Assembly (NCBI GenBank): GCA_043806415.1
Contig: JAZDHB010000100.1
Span: 1 to 8,122 of the forward strand
From: CAIXYX01 sp043806415
Lineage (GTDB): Archaea > Micrarchaeota > Micrarchaeia > Anstonellales > Anstonellaceae
DNA length: 8,122 bases
Reading direction: 5' to 3'
In this document: piece after piece, positions 1 through 5,341 of the stretch
Position numbering within the stretch: position 1 is the first letter of the stretch
Layout of the letters: each line of letters starts with the position of its first letter
Notes under the pieces: model-generated
The model's input: the letters and a program-made list of their open reading frames with translations, nothing else
What the model was told of the DNA's origin: nothing
Databases searched by the model: none
Made by a program: the position numbers and the translations under genes

Positions 1-30
1 GGGGGCAACAGCCTTGATTTGCGCTGGTAA
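1..30 (+). CDS. Possible 3' end of an upstream gene (about 9 codons)
   Basis: Reading from base 1 gives nine codons, GGNSLDLRW, and then TAA at 28-30. This could be the C-terminus of a gene that begins outside the window. Frame 2 is also open, to a TAA at 56-58, so the choice is uncertain. Nothing about function can be said from so few residues. Confidence 0.2.
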   Translation, partial: GGNSLDLRW

Positions 31-44
31 AACGAGTTTGGCAA

Positions 45-431
45 ATGAGGCAGGGTAAAGAGTTAGCGAGAGCAAGGCTCAGATGGCGAAGTCAGGTTTT
101 CAATAACGGCACGCGCGTGCCGGCCAACCTCTCCTGGAGCGTGCGCCTGGACGACGGCACGACGTTGCCCATCCGCGAGGGCCTGGCGGCCTGCACCGAA
201 GCGCGCAGCGGCCAGATGCACGCCGACTGGTTCGCCGCGCCCGTCTTACCCTTCCCCGGCAACCTCTCCGAGGTGGCCGCCTTCGAGAACACGCCCAACA
301 CCTACGTGCGCGTGATCATGGACTACGGCATTTTGCAGGGGCTGGCCATGATCCCCGCCTTTTTCCTGGTCGTCTATTATCCGGCCGCCGGCATCGCTCG
401 CAAGCTCAAAGAAGGCATCCTAGCGCAATAG
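45..431 (+). CDS. Membrane-anchored hypothetical protein, C-terminal part; 5' end doubtful
   Basis: The frame encodes 128 residues. Residues about 20-92 are polar and beta-rich (VPANLSWSVRLDDG and following), like an extracytoplasmic Ig-like or stalk domain. A single hydrophobic helix at about 96-116 is followed by a basic tail (ARKLKEG). That is the layout of a protein anchored by its C-terminus with most of its mass outside the cell. No signal peptide or N-terminal helix is seen, although such a topology needs one. The first 19 residues (MRQGKELARARLRWRSQVF) are basic and use AGG, AGA and TTA codons, unlike the GC-rich codons from about base 105. An in-frame TGA lies at 15-17. No ribosome site precedes the ATG. 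I infer that the real gene is longer and was broken, frameshifted or joined here, so this may be a remnant. I do not recognise a family. Confidence 0.5.
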   Translation: MRQGKELARARLRWRSQVFNNGTRVPANLSWSVRLDDGTTLPIREGLAACTEARSGQMHADWFAAPVLPFPGNLSEVAAFENTPNTYVRVIMDYGILQGLAMIPAFFLVVYYPAAGIARKLKEGILAQ

Positions 432-432
432 G

Positions 433-478
433 AAAGGAAAGCCAATCAAAAGAAGGGATCAACGAAAAAGCGAAAATC
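433..478 (-). terminator. T-rich tract downstream of the 582-1037 gene
   Basis: Read on the minus strand, this stretch holds several runs of four or five T (CGATTTTCGCTTTTTCG, CCCTTCTTTTG). It lies 104-149 bases beyond the stop of the minus-strand gene at 582. U-rich runs without a stem are the usual archaeal termination signal. The assignment rests on position and base composition only. Confidence 0.25.
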
Positions 479-494
479 CGATCCAGCGAACCGG

Positions 495-535
495 CCCGCG
501 CGCCCCGAGGGCGCGGGACATTCTGGATATTTTTT
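495..535 (+). terminator. GC-rich hairpin followed by a T-tract
   Basis: Left arm 495-505 (CCCGCGCGCCC) pairs with right arm 509-517 (GGGCGCGGG) around a CGA loop, with a two-base bulge. Six T residues follow at 530-535. It lies 64 bases downstream of the stop at 431 and points the right way for that gene. The 12-base gap between stem and T-tract is longer than in classical bacterial terminators, so the T-tract alone may be the working part in an archaeon. Confidence 0.45.
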
Positions 536-581
536 AGGCTGGATCCTGCTTGTTGTCTCGCCTTGCCTTCTTGGCTCTTCT

Positions 582-1037
582 CTACACGCCCGGTCCGGCA
601 TAGTCCTCATCGCCCGGCGGGCGGTAGGCGTACACTTCCTCCCCCCCTCCCATCGGCGCGGAGAGCCGGACGGCCGCCACCTTGGCGATGATCTTCATGG
701 TCACCACCGTGAACGTGAGGGCCATGAAGAGGACGAGCTTGAAATCGCTCTGCCCGCTGAAGTAGAGGTAGGTGGCGATGAGGATGGGCGGCGTGTATCC
801 CACGCCCGCGAGGTTGGCGATCTCCTCGATCAGCCCGGCCTGCTGCGACTGGCGGCGCAGGCGGGGCAGGATGCCCTCGTTGGAGATGACCAGCACGAGG
901 CCCAGCACGAAGAGGATGACGCCCAGCTCGAAGTTGCCGTACATCATCACGACGGAACCCAGAAGGACGAGCAGCGCCATCGTCGCGGAGAATATGATCG
1001 AGATGATTTTGAGCAGGTCCCTGCCATCAAGTGCCAT
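582..1037 (-). CDS. Small four-helix membrane protein, unknown function
   Basis: A 151-residue protein. Hydrophobic segments lie at about 9-32, 35-53, 80-95 and 99-122. Between helices 2 and 3 is a basic, polar loop (PRLRRQSQQAG). The C-terminal tail of about 29 residues is Gly/Pro/Glu/Asp-rich and soluble. By the positive-inside rule the loop near residue 60 should face the cytoplasm. I chose the ATG at 1037 because a TATA-like box is centred about 25 bases upstream, which would make the transcript leaderless. The frame remains open back to 1349, but that part lies antisense to the serine kinase gene and does not look like protein. The gene diverges from the kinase gene with 106 bases between the two starts, so co-regulation is possible. 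I recognise no family; a small integral membrane protein is all I can support. Confidence 0.72.
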   Translation of the reverse strand: MALDGRDLLKIISIIFSATMALLVLLGSVVMMYGNFELGVILFVLGLVLVISNEGILPRLRRQSQQAGLIEEIANLAGVGYTPPILIATYLYFSGQSDFKLVLFMALTFTVVTMKIIAKVAAVRLSAPMGGGEEVYAYRPPGDEDYAGPGV

Positions 1038-1057
1038 GCCAAGACAACAGCCGTTGC

Positions 1058-1067
1058 ATATAAAAAA
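1058..1067 (-). promoter_or_regulatory. TATA box of the 582-1037 gene; may also serve serK
   Basis: The minus strand reads TTTTTTATAT, close to the archaeal TATA consensus. Its centre is about 25 bases from the ATG at 1037, so transcription should start at or next to the start codon (leaderless). The plus strand reads CATATAAAAAA here. If used in that direction, transcription would start near 1088 and leave a leader of about 56 bases before the serK ATG at 1144. It may therefore work as a shared divergent promoter. No transcript data are available, so both uses are inferences. Confidence 0.5.
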
Positions 1068-1093
1068 CTCGCTGTTGACATACTCCACGAACT

Positions 1094-1119
1094 CCCCCGG
1101 AGGCATCCGCTTCCTGGGG
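1094..1119 (+). promoter_or_regulatory. Hairpin in the predicted serK leader
   Basis: CCCC (1094-1097) pairs with GGGG (1116-1119). GGAGG (1099-1103) pairs with CTTCC (1110-1114) with one G-U pair. A single C/T mismatch separates the two stems and the loop is six bases. It lies 24 bases before the serK start codon, inside the leader expected if the AT-rich box near 1060 drives serK. It could act in attenuation or translation control, or be incidental in GC-rich DNA. Confidence 0.3.
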
Positions 1120-1143
1120 CCTGTTGTTTGTCTGGTCATTCCT

Positions 1144-1956
1144 ATGCTAGCCGAAGAAATCATCGAGAAACTCTCCATCCTGCCCGTCGAGGGCCTCAAG
1201 ATCCACGAGCAGACCATCGAGGCCAACGTGCGCGCCCTGCGCGAGACCATGCTCAACCACGGCCGCCTCGTGGACCCGCTCGTGGTGGACCGCGAGCACC
1301 ACGTCGTCCTCGACGGGAACCACCGGCGCGAGGTGCTCTCCCAGCTCAAGGCCGAGAACGCCGTCTGCCAGGCGGTGGATTACGACGACCCCTCGATCCG
1401 CATCGGCGCCTGGTATCTGGCCGTGAAATCCGCCCCCGCCGGCCTGCTCGACCACGGGGAGAACGTGGATCCGGCGGCCGGCTTCGAAGCCCTCCAGCGC
1501 ATGGACGCCACGTTCATGCGCATGAGCCAGAAGGGCGGCTCGCGCCAATGCACGCTCATCCCCTCTGCGGGGAAAAACCTGTCCGCCGTCCTGCGCGAGC
1601 AGGAAGAGGCCGTCTCCCGGCTCACGAACGGGCACAAGGTCAACGGCAACGGCGACTCGCTCGTCTATGTCGAGGACAGCCGGATCGATTATTTCCTCCA
1701 GGAGGGCTACACCGTCTTCGCCCGGCGCACGTTCACCAAAGAGGAGATCATCCGCGAGGCGGTCGCGGGCCGCCCGCTCCCCCCCAAAAGCACGCGGCAT
1801 CTCATCCCCAACCGCATCATCCGCCTCAACTTCCACCTCGGCCACCTCAACGAGCCCAAGGAGGTCTCGGAGCAGCTCCTCATCGACATGGTCAAGAAGC
1901 GCGTGCTCTACGGCTCGGCGCGCTATTACACCGAGCCGGTCATCGTGATGTATTAG
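1144..1956 (+). CDS. serK: SerK-like free L-serine kinase (ParB/sulfiredoxin fold)
   Basis: A 270-residue protein matching the layout of Thermococcus kodakarensis SerK as I recall it. That enzyme converts ADP and L-serine to AMP and O-phosphoserine for cysteine synthesis. Shared marks, in order, are HEQ at 21-23 (the Glu corresponds to catalytic Glu30 of SerK), the ParB-type signature VLDGNHRREVL at 55-65 (Asp57 corresponds to Asp69), AWY at 89-91, an IDY...F.RR.FTKEEI stretch at 181-202, and PKSTRH at 214-219. The signature has Asn59 where I recall a His in SerK. The C-terminus runs to 270 residues with a basic/aromatic tail. The ATG at 1144 places HEQ at a sensible distance from the N-terminus, although no good ribosome site precedes it. 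ParB DNA-segregation proteins share the fold but would show a helix-turn-helix, which is absent. The distance to the serA/serS cluster on the other strand supports a serine role. The fold is well supported; the substrate is inferred. Confidence 0.78.
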   Translation: MLAEEIIEKLSILPVEGLKIHEQTIEANVRALRETMLNHGRLVDPLVVDREHHVVLDGNHRREVLSQLKAENAVCQAVDYDDPSIRIGAWYLAVKSAPAGLLDHGENVDPAAGFEALQRMDATFMRMSQKGGSRQCTLIPSAGKNLSAVLREQEEAVSRLTNGHKVNGNGDSLVYVEDSRIDYFLQEGYTVFARRTFTKEEIIREAVAGRPLPPKSTRHLIPNRIIRLNFHLGHLNEPKEVSEQLLIDMVKKRVLYGSARYYTEPVIVMY

Positions 1957-2055
1957 CGCCGTGCCAAGTCCAGTAACCCTATTTCTCGCGTGCTCGGCAG
2001 GAACTTTATCAAGTTGTGCCTAGAATTCTATCTGTTCCCACCAGAACTTAGCCCG

Positions 2056-2061
2056 AAAAAA
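2056..2061 (-). terminator. T6 tract ending the minus-strand ATPase operon
   Basis: The plus strand has six A residues here, so the minus transcript reads GCTTTTTTCGGG. It lies 40 bases past the stop of the last small gene (2101). It fits an archaeal oligo-U termination signal in the convergent spacer between this operon and serK. No strong stem was found beside it, and no clear plus-strand terminator was seen for serK. Confidence 0.35.
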
Positions 2062-2073
2062 GCGAGGAGGCAT

Positions 2074-2127
2074 ATGAAGATAGTGGAGGCAACGAATTGC
2101 TTAGTGAATGAATCCGGTCAGGATTAA
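2074..2127 (+). CDS. Possible 17-codon ORF with a ribosome site
   Basis: ATG at 2074 is preceded by GAGGAGG at 2064-2070, an almost ideal ribosome site three bases upstream. The reading frame is 17 codons (MKIVEATNCLVNESGQD) and ends with TAA at 2125-2127. It runs antisense to the end of the small membrane gene at 2101-2217. It may be a leader peptide, the remains of a truncated gene start, or chance. Only the ribosome site speaks for it. Confidence 0.15.
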   Translation: MKIVEATNCLVNESGQD

Positions 2128-2217
2128 GATTACAAATATCAAGAAAGCAGCCATAGCTCCAATCATGGCTCCGACCAGGAAATAGAGGAATGCACGTAAC
2201 AATCTATTCACGTTCAT
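2101..2217 (-). CDS. 38-residue (or 36-residue) single-helix membrane microprotein
   Basis: The minus strand carries an ORF from ATG at 2217 to TAA at 2101-2103. It begins MNVNRLLRAF and continues through one long hydrophobic stretch at about residues 10-37, rich in Leu, Ile, Phe, Ala, Gly and Met. The N-terminus is basic, which favours N-inside insertion. It overlaps the end of the preceding 94-residue gene by 14 bases. GGAGGT at 2224-2219 leaves only one base before the ATG but seven bases before an in-frame GTG at 2211, so the true start may be codon 3 (36 residues, 8-base overlap). Overlap, ribosome site and hydrophobicity together suggest a real third gene of the ATPase operon. No family is recognisable, and its role, perhaps a membrane partner of the ATPase, is inference. 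Confidence 0.55.
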   Translation of the reverse strand: MNVNRLLRAFLYFLVGAMIGAMAAFLIFVILILTGFIH

Positions 2218-2488
2218 TACCTCCGTGGATTTTTTTTGTTATAAAATAGGTTATAACTGCAACGCCACTGACCAATATGGCGAGTACGAGAATAGCATTG
2301 AAAAGCAGCAGGAGTTTAAGCGGAACCTCAATGCTCGCAGGGTTGTTTATTGAAATAGGAACAACATTATAAATTTGAATCAACGCCCAAATAGTTGGTG
2401 GAACAGCGAGGGCACCGCCTATGATTGCCGGAAGCAGCCACGACATCCAATTTAAGCCATTGACGTTGCGGAGGTCCCTGCGGGTCAT
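2204..2488 (-). CDS. 94-residue two-helix membrane protein, unknown function
   Basis: A small protein with two hydrophobic helices, about residues 13-40 and 56-84. They are joined by a short polar loop (ISINNPASIEV). The N-terminus (MTRRDLRN) and C-terminus (KKIHGGNERE) are charged, so both ends are probably cytoplasmic in a hairpin topology. The ATG overlaps the stop of the upstream ATPase gene as ATGA (2488-2485). It is preceded by GGAGGAGG at 2503-2496, seven bases away, so translation is very likely coupled to the ATPase. Base composition is low in G+C like the ATPase gene (29/60 at 2281-2340). I recognise no family. It could anchor the ATPase at the membrane or be a pore-like effector; neither is shown by the sequence. 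Confidence 0.72.
   Translation of the reverse strand: MTRRDLRNVNGLNWMSWLLPAIIGGALAVPPTIWALIQIYNVVPISINNPASIEVPLKLLLLFNAILVLAILVSGVAVITYFITKKIHGGNERE
2219..2224 (-). promoter_or_regulatory. Ribosome site of the microprotein; suggests GTG start at 2211
   Basis: The minus strand reads GGAGGT inside the last codons of the 94-residue gene. The spacing is seven bases to GTG at 2211 but only one base to ATG at 2217. The usual spacing favours the GTG. Confidence 0.45.
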
Positions 2489-3627
2489 GGCTCTGCCTCC
2501 TCCATTGGCAACTGCCTCTTGAGCATGTGATAATACGCTATCATAGGGGCCTCAATCAGATCATAATGGCCCCGACTGACGGCCTTGAGCACCTTGAGCT
2601 TGACCAGCCGACCAATGTATTGTGCCTGAACGCCCAGCAGGTTCAAATCCGTGCTCCGAAAGTTCAGCTTGTTGCTGCGGCCGATTTTGTAGAATGAGAT
2701 GACATCCTGATCCGAAGCTTCCCGCAGCTTGTTGTCCAGCCACGGCCGGGCGATATCCAGTGCAGATTTCAGGCAGGACTGGACGTGTTTTTTATCGATG
2801 GGTTCGCCCGTGCGATAGCTGGCGTTTGCAAGGCATTTGACAAGGAATGGGTATCCCTTGGTATAATGCTGGACAGCGCGTATACCCTCCTCTGTCCATT
2901 TCACGTCTGGCATCTGGCGGATGGGTCTGTTAAGAACCTCGCGCGTCTCTTCCAAGTCAAAGCTGCTGATATTGAAGCTCGCACCCGAAAAGATGCGTGC
3001 CACTGGAGAATATTGGTCTATCATGCGCTGTTCCAACTCCGTGCTGCCGGCAACCGTCAATAGAACCGGAACCTCTTTCTGTTCTTCCACAATCGTCTTG
3101 AGCTCCCCGATGGCTTCCGGAGAGAGGGAATCGGCGTCGTCAACGGCCACGAAAATCAGCCCGGATCCATTCATCTGGTTGAGCAGGTCTCTCCATCTCT
3201 GGTGGGGGCTCTTGTCGTGTTCGGCCTGGTTGAAACCGACTGTGAGGCCACCGGGAACACCAAGAGATTTTATCAAATCCTTCAGCCCGACAATTTTGTC
3301 TGCCAGAGATCGCTTTTTTGAGATGTCTTCAAGCAGACTCTCGGTGATGAGCTTGTAGAGTTCGGAATCGGAGGTCGTCTTGGCCAGCCGGCAACTGGCG
3401 ACGAATGCGCCCCCGGAGATGGCGGTTTCTTCTGTTTCGACGATGCTGGTCAGCTTGCGGATAAGCGAGCTTTTTCCCACACCACGGAATCCCTGGATAA
3501 GAATACCGCCAGAACGCCGAAGTGCCGACGCGCTATCTATCTGCTCGTGGACTGTTTGCAGAATGACTTTTCGCCCGCCGAACTCTTCGGGCTCGGCCGG
3601 TGTTCGGGGATCATAGGGGTTTACCAT
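2485..3627 (-). CDS. AAA+/ORC-STAND-like P-loop ATPase
   Basis: A 380-residue soluble ATPase. The N-terminus (NPYDPRTPAEPEEFGGRKV) has the P-x-F-x-GR box common in archaeal ORC1/Cdc6-like and STAND ATPases. Walker A is GFRGVGKS at 46-53. Walker B is IFVAVDDAD at 158-166. A sensor-1-like strand follows (LLTVAGSTEL, 189-198), then a lid region (SFDLEETREVLNRPI, 222-236) and GYPFLVKCLANA at 258-269, a turn typical of archaeal ATPase/STAND lids. Residues about 295-370 look like a winged helix, ending in EAPMIAYYHMLK. No transmembrane segment, nuclease motif or repeat domain is visible. The ATG at 3627 follows a TATA/BRE-like promoter at leaderless distance. The gene overlaps the next small membrane gene by ATGA. 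G+C is lower than in the flanking genes (28/60 at 2641-2700), which suggests separate acquisition. A replication initiator is less likely because the membrane partners suggest signalling, defence or envelope work. The ATPase call is firm; the role is unknown. Confidence 0.85.
   Translation of the reverse strand: MVNPYDPRTPAEPEEFGGRKVILQTVHEQIDSASALRRSGGILIQGFRGVGKSSLIRKLTSIVETEETAISGGAFVASCRLAKTTSDSELYKLITESLLEDISKKRSLADKIVGLKDLIKSLGVPGGLTVGFNQAEHDKSPHQRWRDLLNQMNGSGLIFVAVDDADSLSPEAIGELKTIVEEQKEVPVLLTVAGSTELEQRMIDQYSPVARIFSGASFNISSFDLEETREVLNRPIRQMPDVKWTEEGIRAVQHYTKGYPFLVKCLANASYRTGEPIDKKHVQSCLKSALDIARPWLDNKLREASDQDVISFYKIGRSNKLNFRSTDLNLLGVQAQYIGRLVKLKVLKAVSRGHYDLIEAPMIAYYHMLKRQLPMEEAEP
2496..2503 (-). 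promoter_or_regulatory. Ribosome site of the 94-residue membrane gene
   Basis: The minus strand reads GGAGGAGG inside the 3' end of the ATPase gene, seven bases before the ATG at 2488. It confirms the ATGA-overlap start and indicates coupled translation. Confidence 0.65.
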
Positions 3628-3639
3628 GCTATATTTTCG

Positions 3640-3664
3640 TATATAAAGATATATATATGTTTCT
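3640..3664 (-). promoter_or_regulatory. BRE/TATA promoter of the ATPase operon
   Basis: The minus strand reads AGAAAC (3664-3659), like an archaeal BRE. It is followed by an alternating AT run (3658-3650) and then CTTTATATAC (3649-3640), a very good archaeal TATA sequence. The distal AT run is centred about 26 bases from the ATG at 3627, so a start from it would give a leaderless mRNA. The proximal perfect box would place the start inside the first codons. I therefore take the BRE plus distal TATA as the likelier pair. The whole 25-base block is markedly AT-rich against a GC-rich background. Confidence 0.65.
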
Positions 3665-3746
3665 ATACGCCGGAGCTATCTCTTGTAGCCGGAAGTCGGC
3701 CATAACCCGGGCGTCAAATTTTTCCGACACTCTACTTCAGAATCCT

Positions 3747-5231
3747 CTATCTTCCCCTCTTGAGCCTCTCCCCCACCCCGATTGCCGCCTCCCCGACTTC
3801 CTTGGCGGCCCGCATGCCTCGCCCCGCCCCGGTCTGCGCGAGGCGGATGGTCAGCTCGCTGATGTCCACCAGATGCCGGCCCATCCGCCTTCCCGGCTGC
3901 GCGGCCAGCACTTCCCAGAGGAACCGGTTCCCGTCCATCCCGCCCTCGAAGGTGTGCGCCGAGAAGCGGGGCAGGAAGTACGCGCTGGCCGCATACCTTC
4001 CCATCGCGCTGATGAAGAACAAGGCCAGGAACGGAGTGAGGCCCATCAAGCCGGCGCCCGGCCAGATGGCCAGCACCCCCCAACCCATGAACATGCCCAC
4101 CATGGTCCCCGTGCCCTTCGCGAAGTTGTACGCCGCCGACTGCGCCGTGCGCATCGAGGCGTCCGGCGTCGAGATGGTGTAGTTGAACGCGGCCAGCTCG
4201 AACCCGGACCAGGCGATGCCGGAGAAGATCTGCGCGAAGAAGAGCCATCCGAACGAATGGTCGAACACCCACAGGAGCGAGACGACCGGAACGAGGAAGC
4301 CGGTGCCGAACAGCACGGCCCGGTTCCCGAAGCGGTCGATCACCCGCCCCCAATAGTTGAAGAAGAAGAATTTGGCCAGCGTCGAGACCGCGGTCAGGAT
4401 TGACCACGTCGTGTAGTCCATCTTGAGCACGGTGAGCATGTAGATGTCGAAGAACGGGGACGCGATGTAGGTGGCGGTCATGAGCGCGCCCACGTACATG
4501 GTGAACCTCCGGCTTTCGGCCATGCCCGGCGCGGAGACGTACGTCCCCCAGTCCGGCACGTGGCCGACGGGGAGGGCGCGCGAAGAGGGTGCCGAGCCGC
4601 CCGCCCCCGTCCGGTCCGCCATCTTGGACAGATAGAATGCGGAGACGGCCCTCGTCCCGAACGCGAAGAGGAACAGCAGCGCGAACCCCTCCCCCACGGG
4701 CAGGCCCATGCGGTCCAGCGCCAGCCCGGCCCCGAGCATGGACAGGAGCTGCACCAGCACGCTGACGCGCGAGCGCGTCGCGAAATAGGCGCTGCGCTCG
4801 GAAGGAACCACCAGCTCCGCCATCCACGCGCTCCAGCCCGGGTTGATCACCTGCCCGAAAACCTGGTAAATGCAGAAGAGAACAAGCACCACGGGCAGCG
4901 CCTGGGGGAACGCGAACCAGGCGATGAGCGCGAGCGGAATCCAGATCAGCGCCTGCAGGAAGGCGCCGGCGGCAAGCGTCCAGTTCCTCCTCTTCATCCT
5001 CGAGGCCAGCGGCAGCGCCGCCAGCTGCGCGAGCGCCCCCAGGAACTGCGGCACGGTCTGCAGAATCCCAGACAAGCCCGCGTCCGCGCCGAGGCTGATG
5101 GCGAACGGGTTGACGTAGCTCTCGCCCGCGCCCACCATGAGCGCCCATGCGGCGCCGTCCTTTACGGACGCAGTCTTCGATTCCTCGCGCTCGCGCAAAG
5201 TGTATCCGTTCTCGTCGCGCTCATCCAGCAT
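3747..5231 (-). CDS. Major facilitator superfamily (MFS) transporter
   Basis: A 494-residue polytopic protein with about twelve hydrophobic helices in two halves, roughly residues 27-202 and 244-420. They are joined by a polar loop at about 203-243. The first half contains the stretch INPGWSAWMAELV...ERSAYFATRSR at 129-155, a pattern I associate with one MFS branch. The second half has a good motif A, GRVIDRFGNRAVL at 295-307; the matching site in the first half is degenerate (ASRMKRRNW, 76-84). A charged N-terminal tail of about 25 residues and an unusual Arg/Gly-rich, probably amphipathic C-terminal tail from about 445 are both cytoplasmic by prediction. The ATG at 5231 has only a weak purine-rich ribosome site (GGCGAGG). 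The gene stands alone, 110 bases after serS, with a palindrome upstream. The substrate cannot be read from sequence. Location beside serine genes is weak context for amino-acid transport; drug or sugar transport is as possible. Confidence 0.85.
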   Translation of the reverse strand: MLDERDENGYTLREREESKTASVKDGAAWALMVGAGESYVNPFAISLGADAGLSGILQTVPQFLGALAQLAALPLASRMKRRNWTLAAGAFLQALIWIPLALIAWFAFPQALPVVLVLFCIYQVFGQVINPGWSAWMAELVVPSERSAYFATRSRVSVLVQLLSMLGAGLALDRMGLPVGEGFALLFLFAFGTRAVSAFYLSKMADRTGAGGSAPSSRALPVGHVPDWGTYVSAPGMAESRRFTMYVGALMTATYIASPFFDIYMLTVLKMDYTTWSILTAVSTLAKFFFFNYWGRVIDRFGNRAVLFGTGFLVPVVSLLWVFDHSFGWLFFAQIFSGIAWSGFELAAFNYTISTPDASMRTAQSAAYNFAKGTGTMVGMFMGWGVLAIWPGAGLMGLTPFLALFFISAMGRYAASAYFLPRFSAHTFEGGMDGNRFLWEVLAAQPGRRMGRHLVDISELTIRLAQTGAGRGMRAAKEVGEAAIGVGERLKRGR

Positions 5232-5263
5232 GTCCTCGCCTTTCTGCCGCGTCCGCTCAATCG

Positions 5264-5294
5264 GCGAAAAAAAATCAGCGCGCTGATATTTCGC
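5264..5294 (-). terminator. Palindrome with T-tract after serS (terminator or MFS operator)
   Basis: On the minus strand a perfect 14-base palindrome, ATCAGCGCGCTGAT (5287-5274), runs straight into a T-tract (complement of eight A at 5267-5274). Outer arms GCGAAA and TTTCGC (5294-5289 and 5269-5264) extend it to 31 bases with an asymmetric bulge. It lies 48 bases beyond the serS stop, which suits a terminator. It also lies 33-63 bases before the MFS start, so a repressor operator is an alternative. No second promoter element was clear enough to decide. Confidence 0.5.
5283..5294 (-). repeat. 12-base element GCGAAATATCAG, copy 1
   Basis: GCGAAATATCAG on the minus strand, in the spacer between serS and the MFS gene, forms one arm of the palindrome there. 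An identical 12-mer lies on the plus strand at 7592-7603, in the spacer between the aminotransferase and serA genes. The two copies face opposite ways relative to the genes. Confidence 0.35.
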
Positions 5295-5341
5295 ATCGCC
5301 CCGATTCGTCTTTTTCGCGCCCGGGCCCGCCGAGCCGTTCT

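Noticed and set aside
1074..1079. TTGACA, a bacterial -35 box upstream of serK
   Set aside because: No matching -10 box is found about 17 bases downstream, and the other promoters in the window are archaeal in type.
772..1143. Upstream extension of the serK frame to 772
   Set aside because: It is antisense to the membrane protein gene and past the promoter block; SerK homology begins close to the ATG at 1144.
1038..1349. Upstream extension of the small membrane protein frame to 1349
   Set aside because: It runs antisense to serK, crosses the promoter at 1058-1067 and encodes Ser/Arg-rich sequence unlike the membrane protein.
1147..1845. A 232-codon minus-strand frame opposite serK
   Set aside because: It is Glu/Asp/Ala/Gly/His-rich shadow coding; the plus strand carries the recognisable SerK motifs.
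1144..1956. ParB chromosome-partitioning protein
   Set aside because: The DGNHR box fits the ParB-type fold, but there is no helix-turn-helix region and no ParA neighbour, and the SerK-specific C-terminal motifs are present.
2785..3358. Plus-strand frames opposite the ATPase
   Set aside because: Overlapping shadow frames with no ribosome site and no domain features; the minus strand has Walker A and B in order.
3676..5148. A 490-codon open frame on the minus strand in another phase of the MFS gene
   Set aside because: It is Arg/Gly/Ala-rich with no membrane helices, while the 494-residue frame over the same DNA has clear MFS helices and motif A.
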